Assembly (NCBI GenBank): GCA_013399855.1
Contig: VXAY01004335.1
Coordinates: forward strand, 6,184 to 70,183
DNA length: 64,000 bases
Direction of reading: 5' to 3'
Source: Oxyruncus cristatus
Taxonomy: Eukaryota; Chordata; Aves; Passeriformes; Cotingidae
The notes under the pieces: model-generated
What the model was told of the DNA's origin: nothing
What the model saw: only the letters and a program-made list of their open reading frames with translations
Database searches by the model: none
Position numbers and translations under genes: made by a program
In this document: one piece after another, positions 50,101 through 64,000 of the stretch
Layout: every line of letters begins with the position of its first letter
Numbering within the stretch: the stretch's first letter is position 1

Positions 50101-53100
50101 TGGAGGCGGTAGGTGCTGCCTCAGTAGGCCAGATCAGGTGATACAGCAGGCAGCCCCAAAGGGTTTCACTGGTTGTTCAGTCTTATTCTCAGATAAGCCG
50201 ACAGAAAACGTGTGAGTTGTTATGAGTACAAATGGAATATTTAGCTGAAAATTTGCAAACAGATTAAAAAAAAAAAAAACAAAACAGGAGAAGCAAGGAT
50301 ATTAAACAATCAGGTTATTTGTTACCTACCACAATGTCTCAGTTAACCCGGCCTTTCCTAACTTTGGTCTGTGCTGCCCTAGGGAGTTTCTTTTGTTCCT
50401 GTCCTTAGTATAGTTGCTCTCTTTTTTTGTTCTCACTCTCCACTGGCAGTGCTAGGAGCCCTTTTTTCTTTGTACGGGTTGGAATGTTATTTTTTTTTAA
50501 TCTGCCCTTCAGGATAACTATTTCCTTATTTTTTTCACTTAAAAATCTTGCCCGTGACTGACATCAGTTATCAGAGCTTTTCTCTCTCTTGTTAACCTCC
50601 ATCAAGGAATCTGAGGTATCATGTGCAAATAGAAATATAACATTCTGAAACTTTTGGAAGCTGAATTTCCCTTCCCTTACCACCAGTTTTCCCTGATTTC
50701 CATTGCTACTACAATTCCTAGTTAATGTGTTCTTTCTACTTCAGATTAACTTCTCCCATTTATATAATTTTTCAAAAATGTGATAGAAATGTACAATTCA
50801 TGTGTGTTAAAAATTTGGTATTGTACAAGCACGTTACTAGTGCCAGAATGACCAGTTAATTGCAGCATTGTGTATAAACTAGATGGAAAAAAAAGAAACA
50901 ACAGAATCATCTGAGTTGTTAGCTGTCCAAAGTATCTTCCCATTTGCCGCACATATTAGCCAGTTCAGATTGGACTTTGCCACGTATTTATCTTATGGAA
51001 AGCCAAATTAAATAATTAGATGTCAAAGCAGCAGTCAGCATTAGCTAATGAGCTGACCTGAGGGGACAACATAGCTATACTTCACATTCTGCCCATGTTA
51101 GGAGGGCATGGTCAAATGATATATTCTATGTACACCTGTTACCGTACTTCAATGCATCTTTGATAAATGATTTAATTCTTCTACCTCTCCCTTCTTCTAA
51201 TTTTATATGGGTTTGTTCTTTTTTTCCTATAAGGTTGTGTCACAGACTTTCTTCACAATTCAAAATTTAGCATCAGCTTTAGAAGTTCCTCTAATCTGTT
51301 TTATGAGGTAAATCCTATCCCATCTTATAGAACTATGCAGGTTTTTTTTAATTGATGTGACTTAAAAAAAAAATTATTTATATATTTTAATTAGAAGGGG
51401 GTTGTGTCCTGTAATACATTAATTTTGGGCTGCCTGCATTCTAATCTCTTTTCTCCTTGATTGACAGCAATGTGTCTCAGGAGACACTGCAAGCTGTAGT
51501 CTCTTACTTAAGAGTTTTCCTCCCCTGTCATCTCAAATGTCATTTCTGAAACATTTATCACAAGACACTGTCATTGGACAAATAAAGGAGCTGCACGATA
51601 GTGGCTCTGATATACACAGCCTCTTTGCTTCAACGACAGGTCCTGCTGTTGGCTACTTGAGATAACAGAAAAGTTCAGATCTGTCAATAGATGCAGAGGG
51701 AAGGACACAGGACAGCGTACGAAATGGCACTGCACATGCTCTTTGGGGACAAGAGAGCCGTCCGTGAGGAGTAAGTGCAGATTGCAGCAGCGATAACGCT
51801 CCTTGGGAAATGATAACATTTGTTGAAAGGGCAAGAGAGGGTTCTGCCCACAGAACTTGCAGACCATTAGATGTGCACCAGTACAGGTCATGCATGATAA
51901 CAGTTGTGTGCTTGTTTTCAGGAGAAGCTGCCTGCTTCCTTTACAGGTTTCGTATCTGGATTTGTTTGTTTGGGTTTTTTTAATAGCAAAATTTCATTGT
52001 CAAAGTAACTTTGAACTTTAAAGTAAAAATGATTTTCTGCTTCAGTATAAGGCTTGGTTTTATCCAGCAGACCTTTCCTAAAAGAAAGACTTGCAAAGAT
52101 TGAAAGGGGGAGGGAGAGGACTTTCCTTTCCAAACAAATAAGAGAATAAGTCATTTTGGGGATGTTTTCAAAGACACTGAAAGACACTAAGAGGCATAAA
52201 TAATTCCCCCATGCCTCATTCTCACAGTAATGAAAGGAAGTTAAGTCTCTACACCTGAAGGAGCTGTCTTGGTTTTCACTGAAAGCTGAGCTCCAAAGTC
52301 ATACAGTCAGCATTCATTTTTGCAGATTTTAGAAGGATTTTAAGCATGTTATATTGAAAATACAGGGAGACACTATCCTATCCTAAAACAGTACGCAGTC
52401 TGGATTCTCCCGTGATGAAAGAGAGAGAAAACTGGCAGAGCAAAGATGATGGCATGAGAAAATACCACAGCCCAAGACAACACATTTAGCTTAATTTGAG
52501 CATATGGTCATCAACATGAAACCCTGAGGTATTACTTTCACTTGGTACAATGTGCGTTGTCAGTTGTCTCAAAGAATGGTACTTTTTCTTCCTTGCACAC
52601 AAACACATATGTTACATACAGGTACTGCTTATTAATAGAATAAAATAAAGGGTACAAATGTCTAAAAAGTAAGAAAACTGAACTGAACTGAAAACAGTTG
52701 GTATCATTAATTCATTAATTGCCTAATGTTGTTTTTATGTGATTTTGGAACAAGTATGAAACCAAAATATTGATATATGGAAATACCCTTAAACCAAAGC
52801 CTATAAAATCAGAGGGCTCTTTCTCCCTCTTAATTTTTACAGAATGCTTATGTGCAGCTACATTAGAAATGGTACCCTTCTCTGGTATCACTCTGTAAAA
52901 GTCTGGCATTTGTGTTAAAAATTTCAGGCTCACCAGTGCCCTTTAAGAGCTGAAGTTTCAAAGAGTGCCAATAGAATATTTCTCACAGATCACATAACAT
53001 ATTTTGGGAACTTTCACCTTCAATTAATAGTTTATAAGTTGCTTTGAGCTTCTTGTATGAAAAAGTGCTATAGAATGCTTTTGTACTAATTATTTCAGTA

Positions 53101-55176
53101 GTAAACCAAATGAGGACAGAAGCATTTTTTTTTTCCTGCAAGATATTTTTACCATTCTATCCTGTCAATGTGTCTTTATTTCTTACCCTCTTTGGAATTT
53201 TTTTTTCTTCCTCTCCTGTGTACTCTATTAAATTAAGAGTTGAAGCTGTGGGAATAATAGAGCCCTTATAAGCTCTGTCTGCACTCACTATTCATTATTT
53301 ATCCAGTGACCAGGTACAGTGGAAGCAGGCACAAAGCTAAATTCTATTGGACTAACTTTGATGCAGACAGTTCATTGTCTGAGAAAAAAAAAGCATTTAA
53401 GCCTCAATGTTCTCAGTTCCATGATTTTCAACACTACCTCTTTCCCCTCCTCCTTTCTCTTTTATTAACTGCTTTACTCCAATGTCCTTTTGACTGCAGT
53501 AACTGGCACTGTCTGCAAAATCCAGTACAATGATACTATTCATCCTGGCTGTGCCATTTATAGATTCCATAGCATGCTCCATCCCTATGGTAAGGATCAT
53601 TCCGCCTCGTCACTTTCCTTCTTTTGAGGCAGTGATTGCTGAAGCAAAGGCCAATATTTGGAATCCGATTAGTACATCCAAGATCTAAAAAGCTGAAATC
53701 AGGAGAGCAGGATTGGAAGCTCGTGTGTGTGCACACACAGAGGGTATAATGAGGCACACAGAGTCTCACAACGCTGACGTGGTCACGCTTCACTGGAGAC
53801 AGTGCCAGATGCACTGTTCATCAGTGCACCCTGCCTGACCAGCCACTGAGCAGCATCAGTGTCCTCTGCAGGGGTGCTGCTCTCCTGTCTCCTTGCTAGT
53901 AAAGTACCCCAAAGTTGACAGGAACAGTAACGAGAGGGCTCTAAGGAAAATATTGATACTTACAAAGTGAACTCCAAAATGAACATGTTATTATCTCTTA
54001 ACCAAAGCTGTCTAGTTTCAAGTGTTCCTATGTCATGCTTCTTATAAGTATGAACGTTTTGTGAAGTTCCTAGAGGCATGAAAAATTACTCTTGGGTATG
54101 GTGTTGAATAACTGTTTTCAATTTTCTTTCTAATTTTTGCTTTACTGTGTAAAAATTAGATCTTGAGATTCATTAAAAGGTTTGTTTTGATTTTTTTTTA
54201 AGAAAAGGTGAGAGGAGGAGGACAGGGGAGATATATATGTTTAATTCTATTCTTCTTTTATTATATCAGGAGTTACGTATATTTTGTGGTAGCTCTTAGG
54301 AAACTCAAACAGCAGCATACATTCAAACACCATATTACAAACTGAATCCACAAAACAAATCAGCATTAATTTACATCATTAATCTTGCTAGTCATAAAGC
54401 ATCTGAGAGTCCCTCCTTCATAAACTTGTAGATAATATGGATTTTTGACCTCTTCTTACTTTATCTGTTCTTTTGGTCATACAGGCTAAGTTAACATTGC
54501 CTAACTACCTATGCTGTTTTCATGGAAAATCTCAGTTTATTTTTGATTAGTGAAGTCATTTTGGAATGTACTCAGAGCCATATTATAGTCCACTACCCTC
54601 AGTAGTACCCTTATAGATCTACATCTGAAATCAATTTTTGCAACAAAACATTACTTTTTCTTCACTTTCAAGAGCATTATCTGATTCTTAGATCATAGTT
54701 TTTGAAAGCAGAAGCTAGATTTTTGTATGTAACTTTACTGTCAGCTAACAAACCAAGGTTCAACAACCTTTTGGGGGGCCTCCAATTTGTACATTTAGTT
54801 GAAAATTCTCTTTCTGAAGACTTACTTGTTTCCTTTTTTTTTCGCTTAATAGTAAGTAGAAGAGTCTTTACAGTTTAACCTATCAGATTAATCAATGCAA
54901 TTCAAACCCAATGAAACCTCAAATCCTCTCAAGAAGGCCGGTCTAAAATATTCTATGGACAAGTTAATTTTTCTTCTACTGAAAGTCTGTCAGACCAATG
55001 ATATGAAACATGTCTGATAGTGTTTGCTTTACAGACATGGTGAAAGCTCCAGTGTTCTGCTTGATTTCCAGTTAAAAATACCTTTGTTCTTAGTCCCTAA
55101 CCCAGCTTGAATTCTTCTACACTGCAAACACAGAAAACAAAAGGAGCATCTGATATTTCTGAGGAGGCTTGGCAGG

Positions 55177-55758
55177 TGTGCTGGCTTTCACTGGGGTAAG
55201 GTTAATTTTCTTCGCAGTACAAATGAGTGGCTGTGCTTTGGATCTGTGCTGCAAACAGGATTGATAGCACAGGGATGTTTTCCTTATTGCTGAGCAGTGC
55301 TTTTACAGAATCAAGACCTTTTCTGTCTCTCACCCCATGCCACCAGTGAGGAGGCTGGGGGTCCACAAGCAGTTGAGAGGATATACATCTGGGACAGCTG
55401 ACCCCAACTGACCCAAGGGATATTCCATATGGTGTCATGCTCAGCACATAGAGCTGGGGGAAGAAGAAGGAAGGGTGTGACATTTGGAGTGATGGAGTTT
55501 GTCTTCCCAAGTAACTGTCCTTCAACTGGCTGTCGTGGAGATCGCTGAAAACCTGCCAGCCCATGGGAAGTGGTGATTGAATTCCTTGTTTTGCTTTGCT
55601 TGTGTGCATGGCTTTTGCTTTACCTATTGAACCGTCTTTATCTCAACCCACAAGTTCTCTCACTTTTATGATTCCAGTTCTCTCTCACATCCCACCCAGG
55701 GGATAGCGAGCAAGGGGCTGCGTGGGGCTTGGTTGTCAGCTGGTGTTAAACCACGACA
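55177..55758 (+). mobile_element. Solo LTR, same family as the one at 12644
   Basis: The 582-bp segment begins TGTGCTGGCTTTCACTGGGG and ends AAACCACGACA. Flanks GCAGG (55172-55176) and GAAGG (55759-55763) agree at four of five positions, suggesting a decayed 5-bp target duplication. It shares with the 12644 LTR the opening block, GGTTAATTTTCTTC nearby, the GGCTGTGCTTTG block and a GGGGCT...TTG block close to the 3' end. The 135-codon minus-strand frame at 55202-55609 lies wholly inside and is not a gene. No proviral interior is present. Confidence 0.82.
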
Positions 55759-58700
55759 GAAGGGTAGCTCCAAGCATAGGACATTAGAGAGATTCAGTTT
55801 AAGGCATCTAGGGATGGATGAACTTGGCATGTAATGAGGGGACAAGCCTGATGATTCAGAATAAAAAGTAAAACCCCTTAAAAAAAGAGTGTCAAATATT
55901 TCAACTTGATTGCTCTGTGTGAATAAAAAATCATCTGAGTATCAGACAAGACCCTGTATCTATAGAATCGAGAGAAAAAGGATGATCAGACTAACAAGAC
56001 AAGAGAAAACAGCTAAGCAATAATATTTACACTAAGATTGGGATGGCCTGCAATGACCTGAATATGTGTTAAAATAAATACTTTTTAAAATATTTATTTG
56101 CTAAAAGTCATTTCAGCCTCACCCTAAGGAAAAACCCAGTACTATTATGCAATCATTTTGGCAGCTACCTCAGTGTGCTATTATGGTTTGACTTGAAATT
56201 TGTGCAGATATAACACATCTATGAAACAGAAGACAGTCTTCATTTATTTCTTTCCCTCCCTTAAATAGAAGAGCAATCCTTGAAAGGAAAAGTATTTAGT
56301 AGCTTACCCATGAAAGGCTCAGAAGTTTCAAAATTCAAAAATGGTTTGCATTTTCATTTAATAAATATATACCACCTCTTATTTTAAATCTTGCCCCTTT
56401 TACTCCAAAGTGGAATTGTTGGATATTATCTCCTTAAAAAATGTAAACTATGTAGTGAAGCTTTACCCGTTCAATTTAACAAAGAATTTGAAATATGAAT
56501 ATATAATAAGAATCAAATTTACTCTCTTACAGTAACTAGAACATATCTTATGAACTACTTACATCTCATTTAAATGACTGGCAAATATAAAGTATAAGAA
56601 GTTTTGGCATCTCTGCAATGATGAACAGGTTGTACATCTGAAAGCACAAGAAAATAGCCTGATTAATCCAGAGCTAAATTTGTCACTGTTGAGATGGAGT
56701 TAAACAGTGTTTGCATCATAATCTTTTTTATCATGACAGTTTTATTTCCAGCACTTAACTCATTATGTCAACCCATGCCTTCTATTTCAGGACTTGAAGA
56801 GGTAACAGAACTCCCAATGCTCTGCAAAGAAACAATTTTCACCCAGACAAAGTTTGGCCTAAGTTATGACATTTGGCTCTGCAACTACCCTATTATAATT
56901 TAGTTTTATCACAAAGAGAACTCCTTCTGAAATTACTGCTTTTGAAATGTACATTGTCAGCTTTAAGCTCTAATGTGCTCCTTATTGCTCTTACACACAC
57001 ACACAAAAAAAAAGCTGAATGATTCAGATTATAAGTTTTTCAAAACCTATACTAGTTCTTTAAATAGCTGTTGCTTGACTGTTGTAACAGGAGATGGCCA
57101 GCATGTAATACATACCTTCACTGTTCTTTTCATGCAAAAGCACCTTTGCAATAAAGGATGCTGAATAAAAACACTTTGAAAGGGCAACAGTTCCTGCTAT
57201 TTAAAAGGAAAACATCGGCATGCCTATTATTTGTTCTCAGCAAGCTTTCTATTCCTTTTTACATTTTCCTTAGGTACAAATGCTATTTTGCAGCAGCGCT
57301 GTTCAGCAGACCCAGGGGAGGAAAATGTCAGTTTTCCAGATGGCAAACTGCCATCCTGGTGATGCTGCACTGAAAGGCACTGAGGGAATTCACTTTGTTG
57401 CAGGAGCAAGAGAACATCACTTCCTAACACACCTCGTGTACATGCTTCCTTCACAACAGCTGATGAAGTGGCCAGAAAATTTTCAGCAGCCCTCCTCAAA
57501 TGCTGGTTTAGATAGTGTCAGGTTTTTACAGGTCCCCAGCAGTTCTTTAAAGTTTTTACTCACTTACAAAAAGAAACATCTATCTTTTGAGAAGCAGGAA
57601 TTAAAGTCTAAAGCCTACCTCTATATGAGGCACTTTTTTTCAGCTTCAGCTGAGCCACTTTTGGTTTCATAATATGTTACCTAAAGTTGTTAGGTCAGGG
57701 GTCTGTCTAATAATATTATGCACTTTATACATCTAGAGTAAAAAGCTACTATTCAAACATAAATTCTTGAGTTCATAATTACTTAGTATTATTATTATTT
57801 TATTCTAGTATGGTATCTTTATTAATATTGTGAGTTATTAGAGTGCCTGCCATCGGGGACAGCCTGGTCTGAAAAAAAGCCCCACAACATTTTATTAGGT
57901 ATCCTAGTGAAAGTTTAAAATGCTGGGATACATCTGATCTATTATATCAGGTGTAGAATACAAATTCCTTGCAATTTAATGTACTATCATGCTGAATGAC
58001 TTTCTGATTTAAGAAAACAAATGTTTTAGAAACATATAAATACTTTACTTAAAAAAAATCAATTTGATTTTAACAAATCAGACGAATTCAAATCAACACT
58101 TTCTGTGGAAAACCCAAGTCTGTATGTGCTGATACCCTTTGTCATAGGAGGTAAACTTATGGCCTTTTTCTGTCTGAGTGGAGTCTGTCAGAGGCTAACA
58201 CACTTTCATAGGTAAAAAGGTGATATAGGTGCTTCTTGAATCAGTTACCTGACTTTCTATTTCTAAGTGGATTGGCAAGTCATATAAAACACCTGAAAAT
58301 GCATTTACATTTATCTTGCACTGTAAAAGTGTCATGTAGAAGAAGGACAGGATTAATAGAGGGCAGCCAAGTCTCCCCTTGATCTTTTCTTTACTTCCCT
58401 ACAAACAATAGATATTAAGCGTGGATCTGATTTCAGCACTGCTAGCTTGAACGTTATTTTGAATATATTTAGAGAAGTCTAATGAATTATGACTTTCAGC
58501 AAAAAAATTCTGGAGAAAGTACAGAAACCACATTTGGAGAGACAGATTCACTGACAGATGTAAATAGGTGGCACAACACAAACGACCTCCTGAGTAGCTC
58601 TCTCCCCAGCCAGTTCCTATCATATCTCTTTTAAGATGTGCAAAGAGCTTGAAATAAGAGTTATTTTCTTGGCAGTGAAAAATATTCTACCTCATGGTTG

Positions 58701-61700
58701 CTAAACATATCACTTACTTTTTTATTTTGATCCATGTAATATCAGAAAGATGTGAAGTTAAACAATGTCCCTCGTCCAGCAAGTAAAGAAATTTGAAAAA
58801 AATTGCATCCATACATTCAAACTCATAAATTGCTCTGAAACTAAGTTACTGGTAAAGATAAGGACATTTTACTTCAGCCTGTTTAATTAATTAATAATTT
58901 GGTTGCAAATAAATACTCAAAACAACAGTTTATTACCTACAAAATACATTTTTAAGAGGATATAATTCAGGTGCCAGCAAAAAATCATATGACCATATTC
59001 AGATACTCAACACGATATTGTGTTAATGTCTATTTACACATGACTGCGATTACTAGTTTGTATTCAGAAAAGATAATTTACACATACATTTGTTCATGCT
59101 CATTCATGCATGAGATTCATTGCAGCTGTTCCAGCTGTAATTACAGACTTGATCTTCCTTTGTCATATAGGGCCTATTCAGAACAGTTTCATTGCTCTAT
59201 GACCCAGCAATGGTTGTTTGTAACTTCTTTTGGTTGGCATCCAACAAACATGTCCAAAAAATAGAACAATATTATTATTTAAAATCAAGTTTAATAACAT
59301 TTCTGGTTCTAATCAAGAAAAGAATCCATGTGAGTTTGGCAGAGTAAAGTTTTGAATGGTTTTTAAAAGTAGTAATATTTTGACTAAGGATCCTTAAAAA
59401 ACTCAACTCTTTCCTTATCTCTGTTGAGCACATCCAATACAGGTATAATTTCACTTCTGTTGATTTGTTCCATAGGAAATCAACTATACTGTGAAATGTT
59501 AAAATGTACTATTAATTGTTTTTTACCATCAAGTGATCAATTTATTTATTTCTAACAGATACATTACCAGTTGAATAGCCAACTCCTCACCTGAATTCTA
59601 GAAGAAAAGCTTTTGTTATTTCATCATATGCTGTGATTCTGTGATCTACCCTTTGTAGGTTGATAGAGCTTGCTAACCACTACAATATCAGAAGTCTTTC
59701 AGTATTGCTTTGTTCAAGGTGAGTAGCATCTATCACACATTTGTATCCTTCATCCACTGGTGGAGAAGAGTGGGCAGTTGGGTGTTCTACTTTGGATTTT
59801 ACAAATGCACACATCCATTCACGCGGTGCTTGAATACCACTTTCCAAAATCATTTTGCGGCTTCCTTATTATATCATTTTAATGTCAATTGAAGACAAAA
59901 TTTCACAGATAGGAAATTCCTCTTAGATGGAAGTAAGATGACACAGAAAGAGTTGGTAGCCTGGGAAAGGTGACTCAAACTGTTTAAAAGAGTAGGAACA
60001 GACGACATGACAATGAAACATGGGAAGCAGCCCTGCACTGGTACTTGAACCTCTCTGCACCTATTTTGCAACATATTTTATGAGAAATCAAACAAATATG
60101 GAAATATTCTTCATGATTTGTAAAAATTTTCTTTTTCTCAAGAATTTCCAGGTAACTACAGGTAGAATTAATTTGTCACACAAAAGTATTTGGGACTTAC
60201 TATGCTTTTCTTGGTTGTTTTAGATAAAAAGGGTAAAAAGTCAACAAACTCTAAAATATCAGAAATTCAGAACTGCTGCCGATTTATAGTTTCCTTTTCT
60301 GTATAGTTTTTTTTTCTGTAATTATTAGTATGCCATTCTTGTAGGATTTCCTTTTCTGTTTTCTTACTACCCTGTTTCTTACTAGAGTTGGAAAGGGCCC
60401 AGTTCACAGGTGACTGCTACTCCAAGTGCTCAAAGTATCCTATTCTCTGTGGTAATCACTTAATAGATATTAAAATCCAGGATGGAGCTTGATGGCTCCC
60501 AAGAGTATTAAGTTTCTCAGAGCCTGTAAAACACCAGAAAACGGAACTTTTGCATATGAATGTAGGTTAAAATGTCAAACACAACTTTCCAAATTACTGC
60601 CGGAAATATAACGATGTGCTGCACTCATAACCCTGAATTCAACATGCTGGAAAAGTTAGTTTTCAGTATTTTTCTGTGTGCTGAATCCAGCACAACCAGT
60701 GCTTCATGTCAGATTTGGCTGCGAATTCCCGTGACAACACAGTTTTCCTGTGACCTCTAATAGATATTCTCTGCCAATTGTTGTTATTCAGTATTTGAAG
60801 CCTTGCCTAAATCTTCACGTACCGCTTGAATGAGGGGTAGTGTGGGTATATACAATGCTCTTGGGCTTAGCCTGGCCTCTTTGACACCTGCCAAGGGAAG
60901 GACAAGGGAGGGAAACTCCTTTACAGTGGTTTGTCTGCTTCTCTCTTTCTAGTGAACTTGACAGCTTTTCACACAAACAAAAGGGATGATTTATTTTACC
61001 AATCTGATCCACCCTGAAGGTATCATCCCAATAAAGTAAATAACAATTAAGTTCTGGGCATAAACAGAGCCTGGATTTTGTCCCCTCAATCTGTCAAACA
61101 TCAGCTACTTGAAAAGAGCCAGCACTGAGGGAGATGAAGGCTTCAAAGGCTGGTGATGGTTATTTCCTTTTTTGTGGTTTTGGCTCCAGTGCCATCTCAC
61201 ACTGCAGGGTGAGACACCTCTAGGAGCTGACAGTTGTCTTTCTGCCAGTTCTCATTCCTCTTGCTTCCAAAGGTGGGAATTGGGAAAGCTTGCCTCAGCT
61301 TCCCTGTAGTGAAGAACACGTTTTACACACACAGCATGAGGGTACAAGGCTCCACAATTCCTTGGCTGAACATCAATTATGCTCACATATGCATACATGC
61401 ACATGTCCACACATCCATCCTTCCCCACCACATAAGAACAATTCCAGAAGAGCATAATATATATAAAAAATAGCAACTTTTGCTTTCATTTAATTCTTTA
61501 AAATTAATTGTCCTCTTCTATAAGTAGCTTAAATTTTTACTTCAGTGGGATCTGCTGACATGTTTTTTTATGTCTAGTCTATTCTTCTATGATTGCTTGG
61601 GAATTTTGAGCTCTCTTTTCTTAAATATATGTGTTATCAGTTTTCTCAATAGGGTGACAGCTACTTCTTTTCTAGCTGTCTTTTAGTGTGGAAATAGAGG

Positions 61701-64000
61701 ACAGGGAATCTTCCACTTTATCCTGAGGTATGGCTCCGGATGTTGTGCATGTATTATAAATCAACCCTCTCCTTTCCAGCTGCTGCTCCTCCTCCCTATC
61801 CACATCTCACACACTGAATTTTTCACAGCAGCTGTTCTTTGCAACACTTAAAAAATAATTATATCTGTTGTCAATTTGGGTAAATCATTAACATCAAAGC
61901 TATCAGCAGGGTCCTTGAGATTAAGTTTCAAGATTTCCACTGCCAAAGAAGGACAAGCCAGGGTAGAGAAGAGTGGGTGGAAGGAAATGGGTAGAGTAGG
62001 GTTGGTTGTGGGAATGATGACCATAAAAGGAAAATTAATTAGTCAGAAAATTACTTCAAATTTCAGCTTGTATTAGAGATGTTTTTTGTTTTCTGTCATG
62101 TTTCTAATATGTAGATTATTACTACAGCGAGGAGCGTGGAGAGGGAGAAGACCCAAAGTCTAGCCTGTGCTGAGGTACAGAGGAGCTAGGAAAATTAATA
62201 CCTTTTTCAACCTCTTTTTTAACTTCTGCCTTATCTGTTATGGTGAGCTAATACAGTTACTCTTGCTTAACAACAGCTTGCTGTTATTATGGGTTATTCA
62301 ACAAGGAGTTTCATGACTGGTTTCATAAAGCAAGAATTTATTGAATTCTAAGAGGCGAACGATGAAGATAAATTGGGATGTGTCTAAATGAAATTAAAAA
62401 TTATTACTTGCACAAAATTTAGAGTGTGGATGGCTGTACCACCAAATTTGCAGTTAACACTGTTAGGAATTAAAGGTATGTAACTGATAAAGATGGATGT
62501 CTCACTTTCTTAGTTCCAACCTGTGCCGTTTAAAATAAATATTATAATAATTGATCTCTGTGAATGATGTGCATGTGCTAAATGACACTTGATATATGAC
62601 ACCAACTTCCTGCTCCTGGCACTGATGGATGAGCTTAGTCTTTCTGTAATGAAAAGATGGTCAAACTTTCAATTACACATATCGCACCTCCATAGACAAA
62701 GCACAGCGAAAATAAATTCAATACCATTCAGCTGTCGCCAACCTAGCATTAGCATAGACCCCCGAAAAAGATTTAATCAAAACTCTGTGAGAGTGAAATC
62801 GGTATCATTTTATCTTAAGTCCTGAATATATTACTCTGTGGCATTAAATGTGAAATGTACACCTCTTTTTATTTCAGAGCATTTGTTGTTACATTACCTC
62901 CTCTGGAATGAATTGCACCATAAGTGGGATTCATGCAGAGTCATAAAGCACCCTGGGGAAACCCACAGGAAAAAAAAATTCTACTGCAGAAAAGAAAAAA
63001 TCCTTCTTTCCTTGTTCACAACTTGGAGAACAACAACATAAAATAAACAGAACACTATTTTGTGGTACGGGGTAACACTACTAGTTAGGGATTCAACTAT
63101 TTTTCTCACCACAGGTTACTAATTATTGATACATTTTTCGAGTAAATTTAGGATGATGCTATGTTTGTAGCCGTGGAATTTTTCCATGGGTAAAAGTGGG
63201 ATTTACGAGGGATCTTTCTCTAGATCTATCCCTTCAGCAAGCAATGCAAAACAGGAAATTCAAGAACCACAACTGAGACGTGCAACTGAGTAAGGGTTTT
63301 TCCCAAATGACTTCTGAAATCGGCTTCTGCAAGACATTTCATGGGTATTCCAGGTATCTTCCTCTTATATCTGATGTCACTGTGGATACTTCATTATCTT
63401 TATAAATGCCTAATTCTTTTGGGAATTTTTACAGGAGTTGAGTTAATATATGATGTGGATAATTTATTTTATTGTGTCAATCTCATACAAGGATGAAGAC
63501 CAGTTTTCAAGGTGGCATAGCATGCTCTAAGTAAGTATCTAAATTTTCATTTCAGTCTGTTGAAATGCGGCTGATTGAGTCTTGAGAGATATTTTACTGA
63601 AAAGTATAAGCAAACACATATAATGCAGGTATTCTACACTCCATTGCCTGTACTGCAGAAGGACAAATTTCATTTGCCCACACATGGCTGGTTAGGGCCA
63701 TCTGATATGAGAGCAGAGGAGTTTTCCTGGAACAGTAGGGAAAACTCTGCTATGGTAATCAATACCTCAACTGAACTTGCATTTCAGAAATGGATAAATT
63801 CAATCTGTGTCTTAAATTGAGTTCAATCCTGCCTGCCCTCAACTCACAAAAAATGAGTTGAATAACCACTTTTTCGAGTTTCAAGTTTCAAAATGTAAGT
63901 CTGTCTTCATGTCTATATGAGATTTATAAAATAAAATAAATTATCCGCAACACAAATTAACTTAAATAACTTCAGTTTAATAACTTCATTTAAAGTCTGA
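55759..64000. other. AT-rich DNA, no gene recognised
   Basis: No transposon or host gene is recognised in the last 8 kb. A 130-codon plus-strand frame (57280-57672) follows a pyrimidine-rich TTTTCCTTAG (57265-57274) but has no domain, and overlaps a 90-codon frame on the other strand. A short TGTGATTCTGTGATC at 59632-59646 resembles a CR1 terminus but has no supporting sequence upstream. Confidence 0.5.

Larger units (their letters stand above)
42241..55176. other. Long AT-rich stretch, no gene recognised
   Basis: This 12.9-kb stretch contains the second 46-bp duplicate and a TA-rich block (listed separately). Frames considered were 49549-49803 (plus, preceded by a plausible TTTTTCCAG acceptor at 49532-49540) and 51571-51891 (minus, 106 codons, with C-x2-C but no complete zinc finger). 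None is recognisable and no partner exon is evident. A less AT-rich patch at 49960-50180 could be an old repeat but shows no diagnostic ends. Confidence 0.5.

Noticed and set aside
49960..50215. Old LTR or other repeat
   Set aside because: There is an AATAAA and GC-richer composition but no diagnostic ends, promoter or flanking duplication.
51571..51891. 106-codon minus-strand frame with a C-x2-C pair
   Set aside because: There is no second half of a zinc finger, no family resemblance and an overlapping alternative frame; not callable.
55202..55609. 135-codon minus-strand open frame
   Set aside because: It lies entirely within, and antisense to, a solo LTR.
12644..55758. A single 43-kb provirus bounded by the two related LTRs
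   Set aside because: The flanking duplications differ (CCTAA/CCTAT and GCAGG/GAAGG), the interval is far too long and contains no gag, pol or env.
57280..57672. 130-codon plus-strand open frame
   Set aside because: No recognisable domain, overlapped by an open frame on the other strand, and of a length expected by chance in this window.
59632..59646. CR1 terminus
   Set aside because: Only 15 bp resemble a CR1 end and no CR1 3' untranslated sequence lies next to it.

Overview
This window looks like AT-rich intergenic or deep-intronic DNA from a bird, probably a passerine. No host protein-coding gene, functional tRNA, rRNA or CRISPR array could be supported. Assignment to birds rests on recurrent CR1 LINE fragments with the avian 3' end (repeats of ATTCTATGA or its complement), three or four solo LTRs of avian endogenous retrovirus types, and a short SINE with an isoleucine-tRNA-like head and a CR1-type tail. 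That SINE design is known from passerines, so the passerine call is an inference.

Layout. 1-10 kb: anonymous AT-rich DNA with a pure A(52) run at 5902. 10-14.6 kb: the densest repeat cluster, with a solo LTR (10053-10826, perfect 5-bp AGACT target duplication), an antisense CR1 (10979-11566), a second solo LTR of another family (12644-13220), a CR1/SINE tail (13345-13402) and a sense CR1 (14097-14526). 15.6 kb: a striking T/G tract. 17-19.3 kb: a CR1 copy with a decayed reverse transcriptase (17057-18064), followed about 200 bp later by a LINE that is clearly not CR1 (18258-19248), with an FADD motif, a C-terminal zinc finger, an apparent internal deletion marked by the window's only ambiguous base, and an ATG-rich 3' tail. 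24.2-26 kb: a TTA/TAG trinucleotide array, a well-preserved CR1 reverse-transcriptase fragment without its 3' end, and a much older CR1. 27.3 kb: the tRNA-Ile/CR1 SINE. 28.9-29.7 kb: a probable antisense LTR, followed by another T/G tract. 30-55 kb: mostly featureless, with three small antisense CR1 tails, a 13-bp perfect hairpin at 32155-32191, a TA-rich low-complexity block at 43.4-43.6 kb and a 46-bp segment duplicated 2.1 kb apart (41955 and 44082), one copy of which sits inside a disrupted CR1 tail. 55.2-55.8 kb: a second LTR of the 12644 family. 55.8-64 kb: nothing recognisable.

Nothing here forms a pathway or operon; the content is a record of retrotransposon insertion and decay. The items most worth a second look are the non-CR1 LINE at 18.3-19.2 kb, the duplicated 46-bp segment tied to a CR1 tail, and the CR1 fragment at 24.3 kb that lacks its 3' end. 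No undescribed biological system is claimed.
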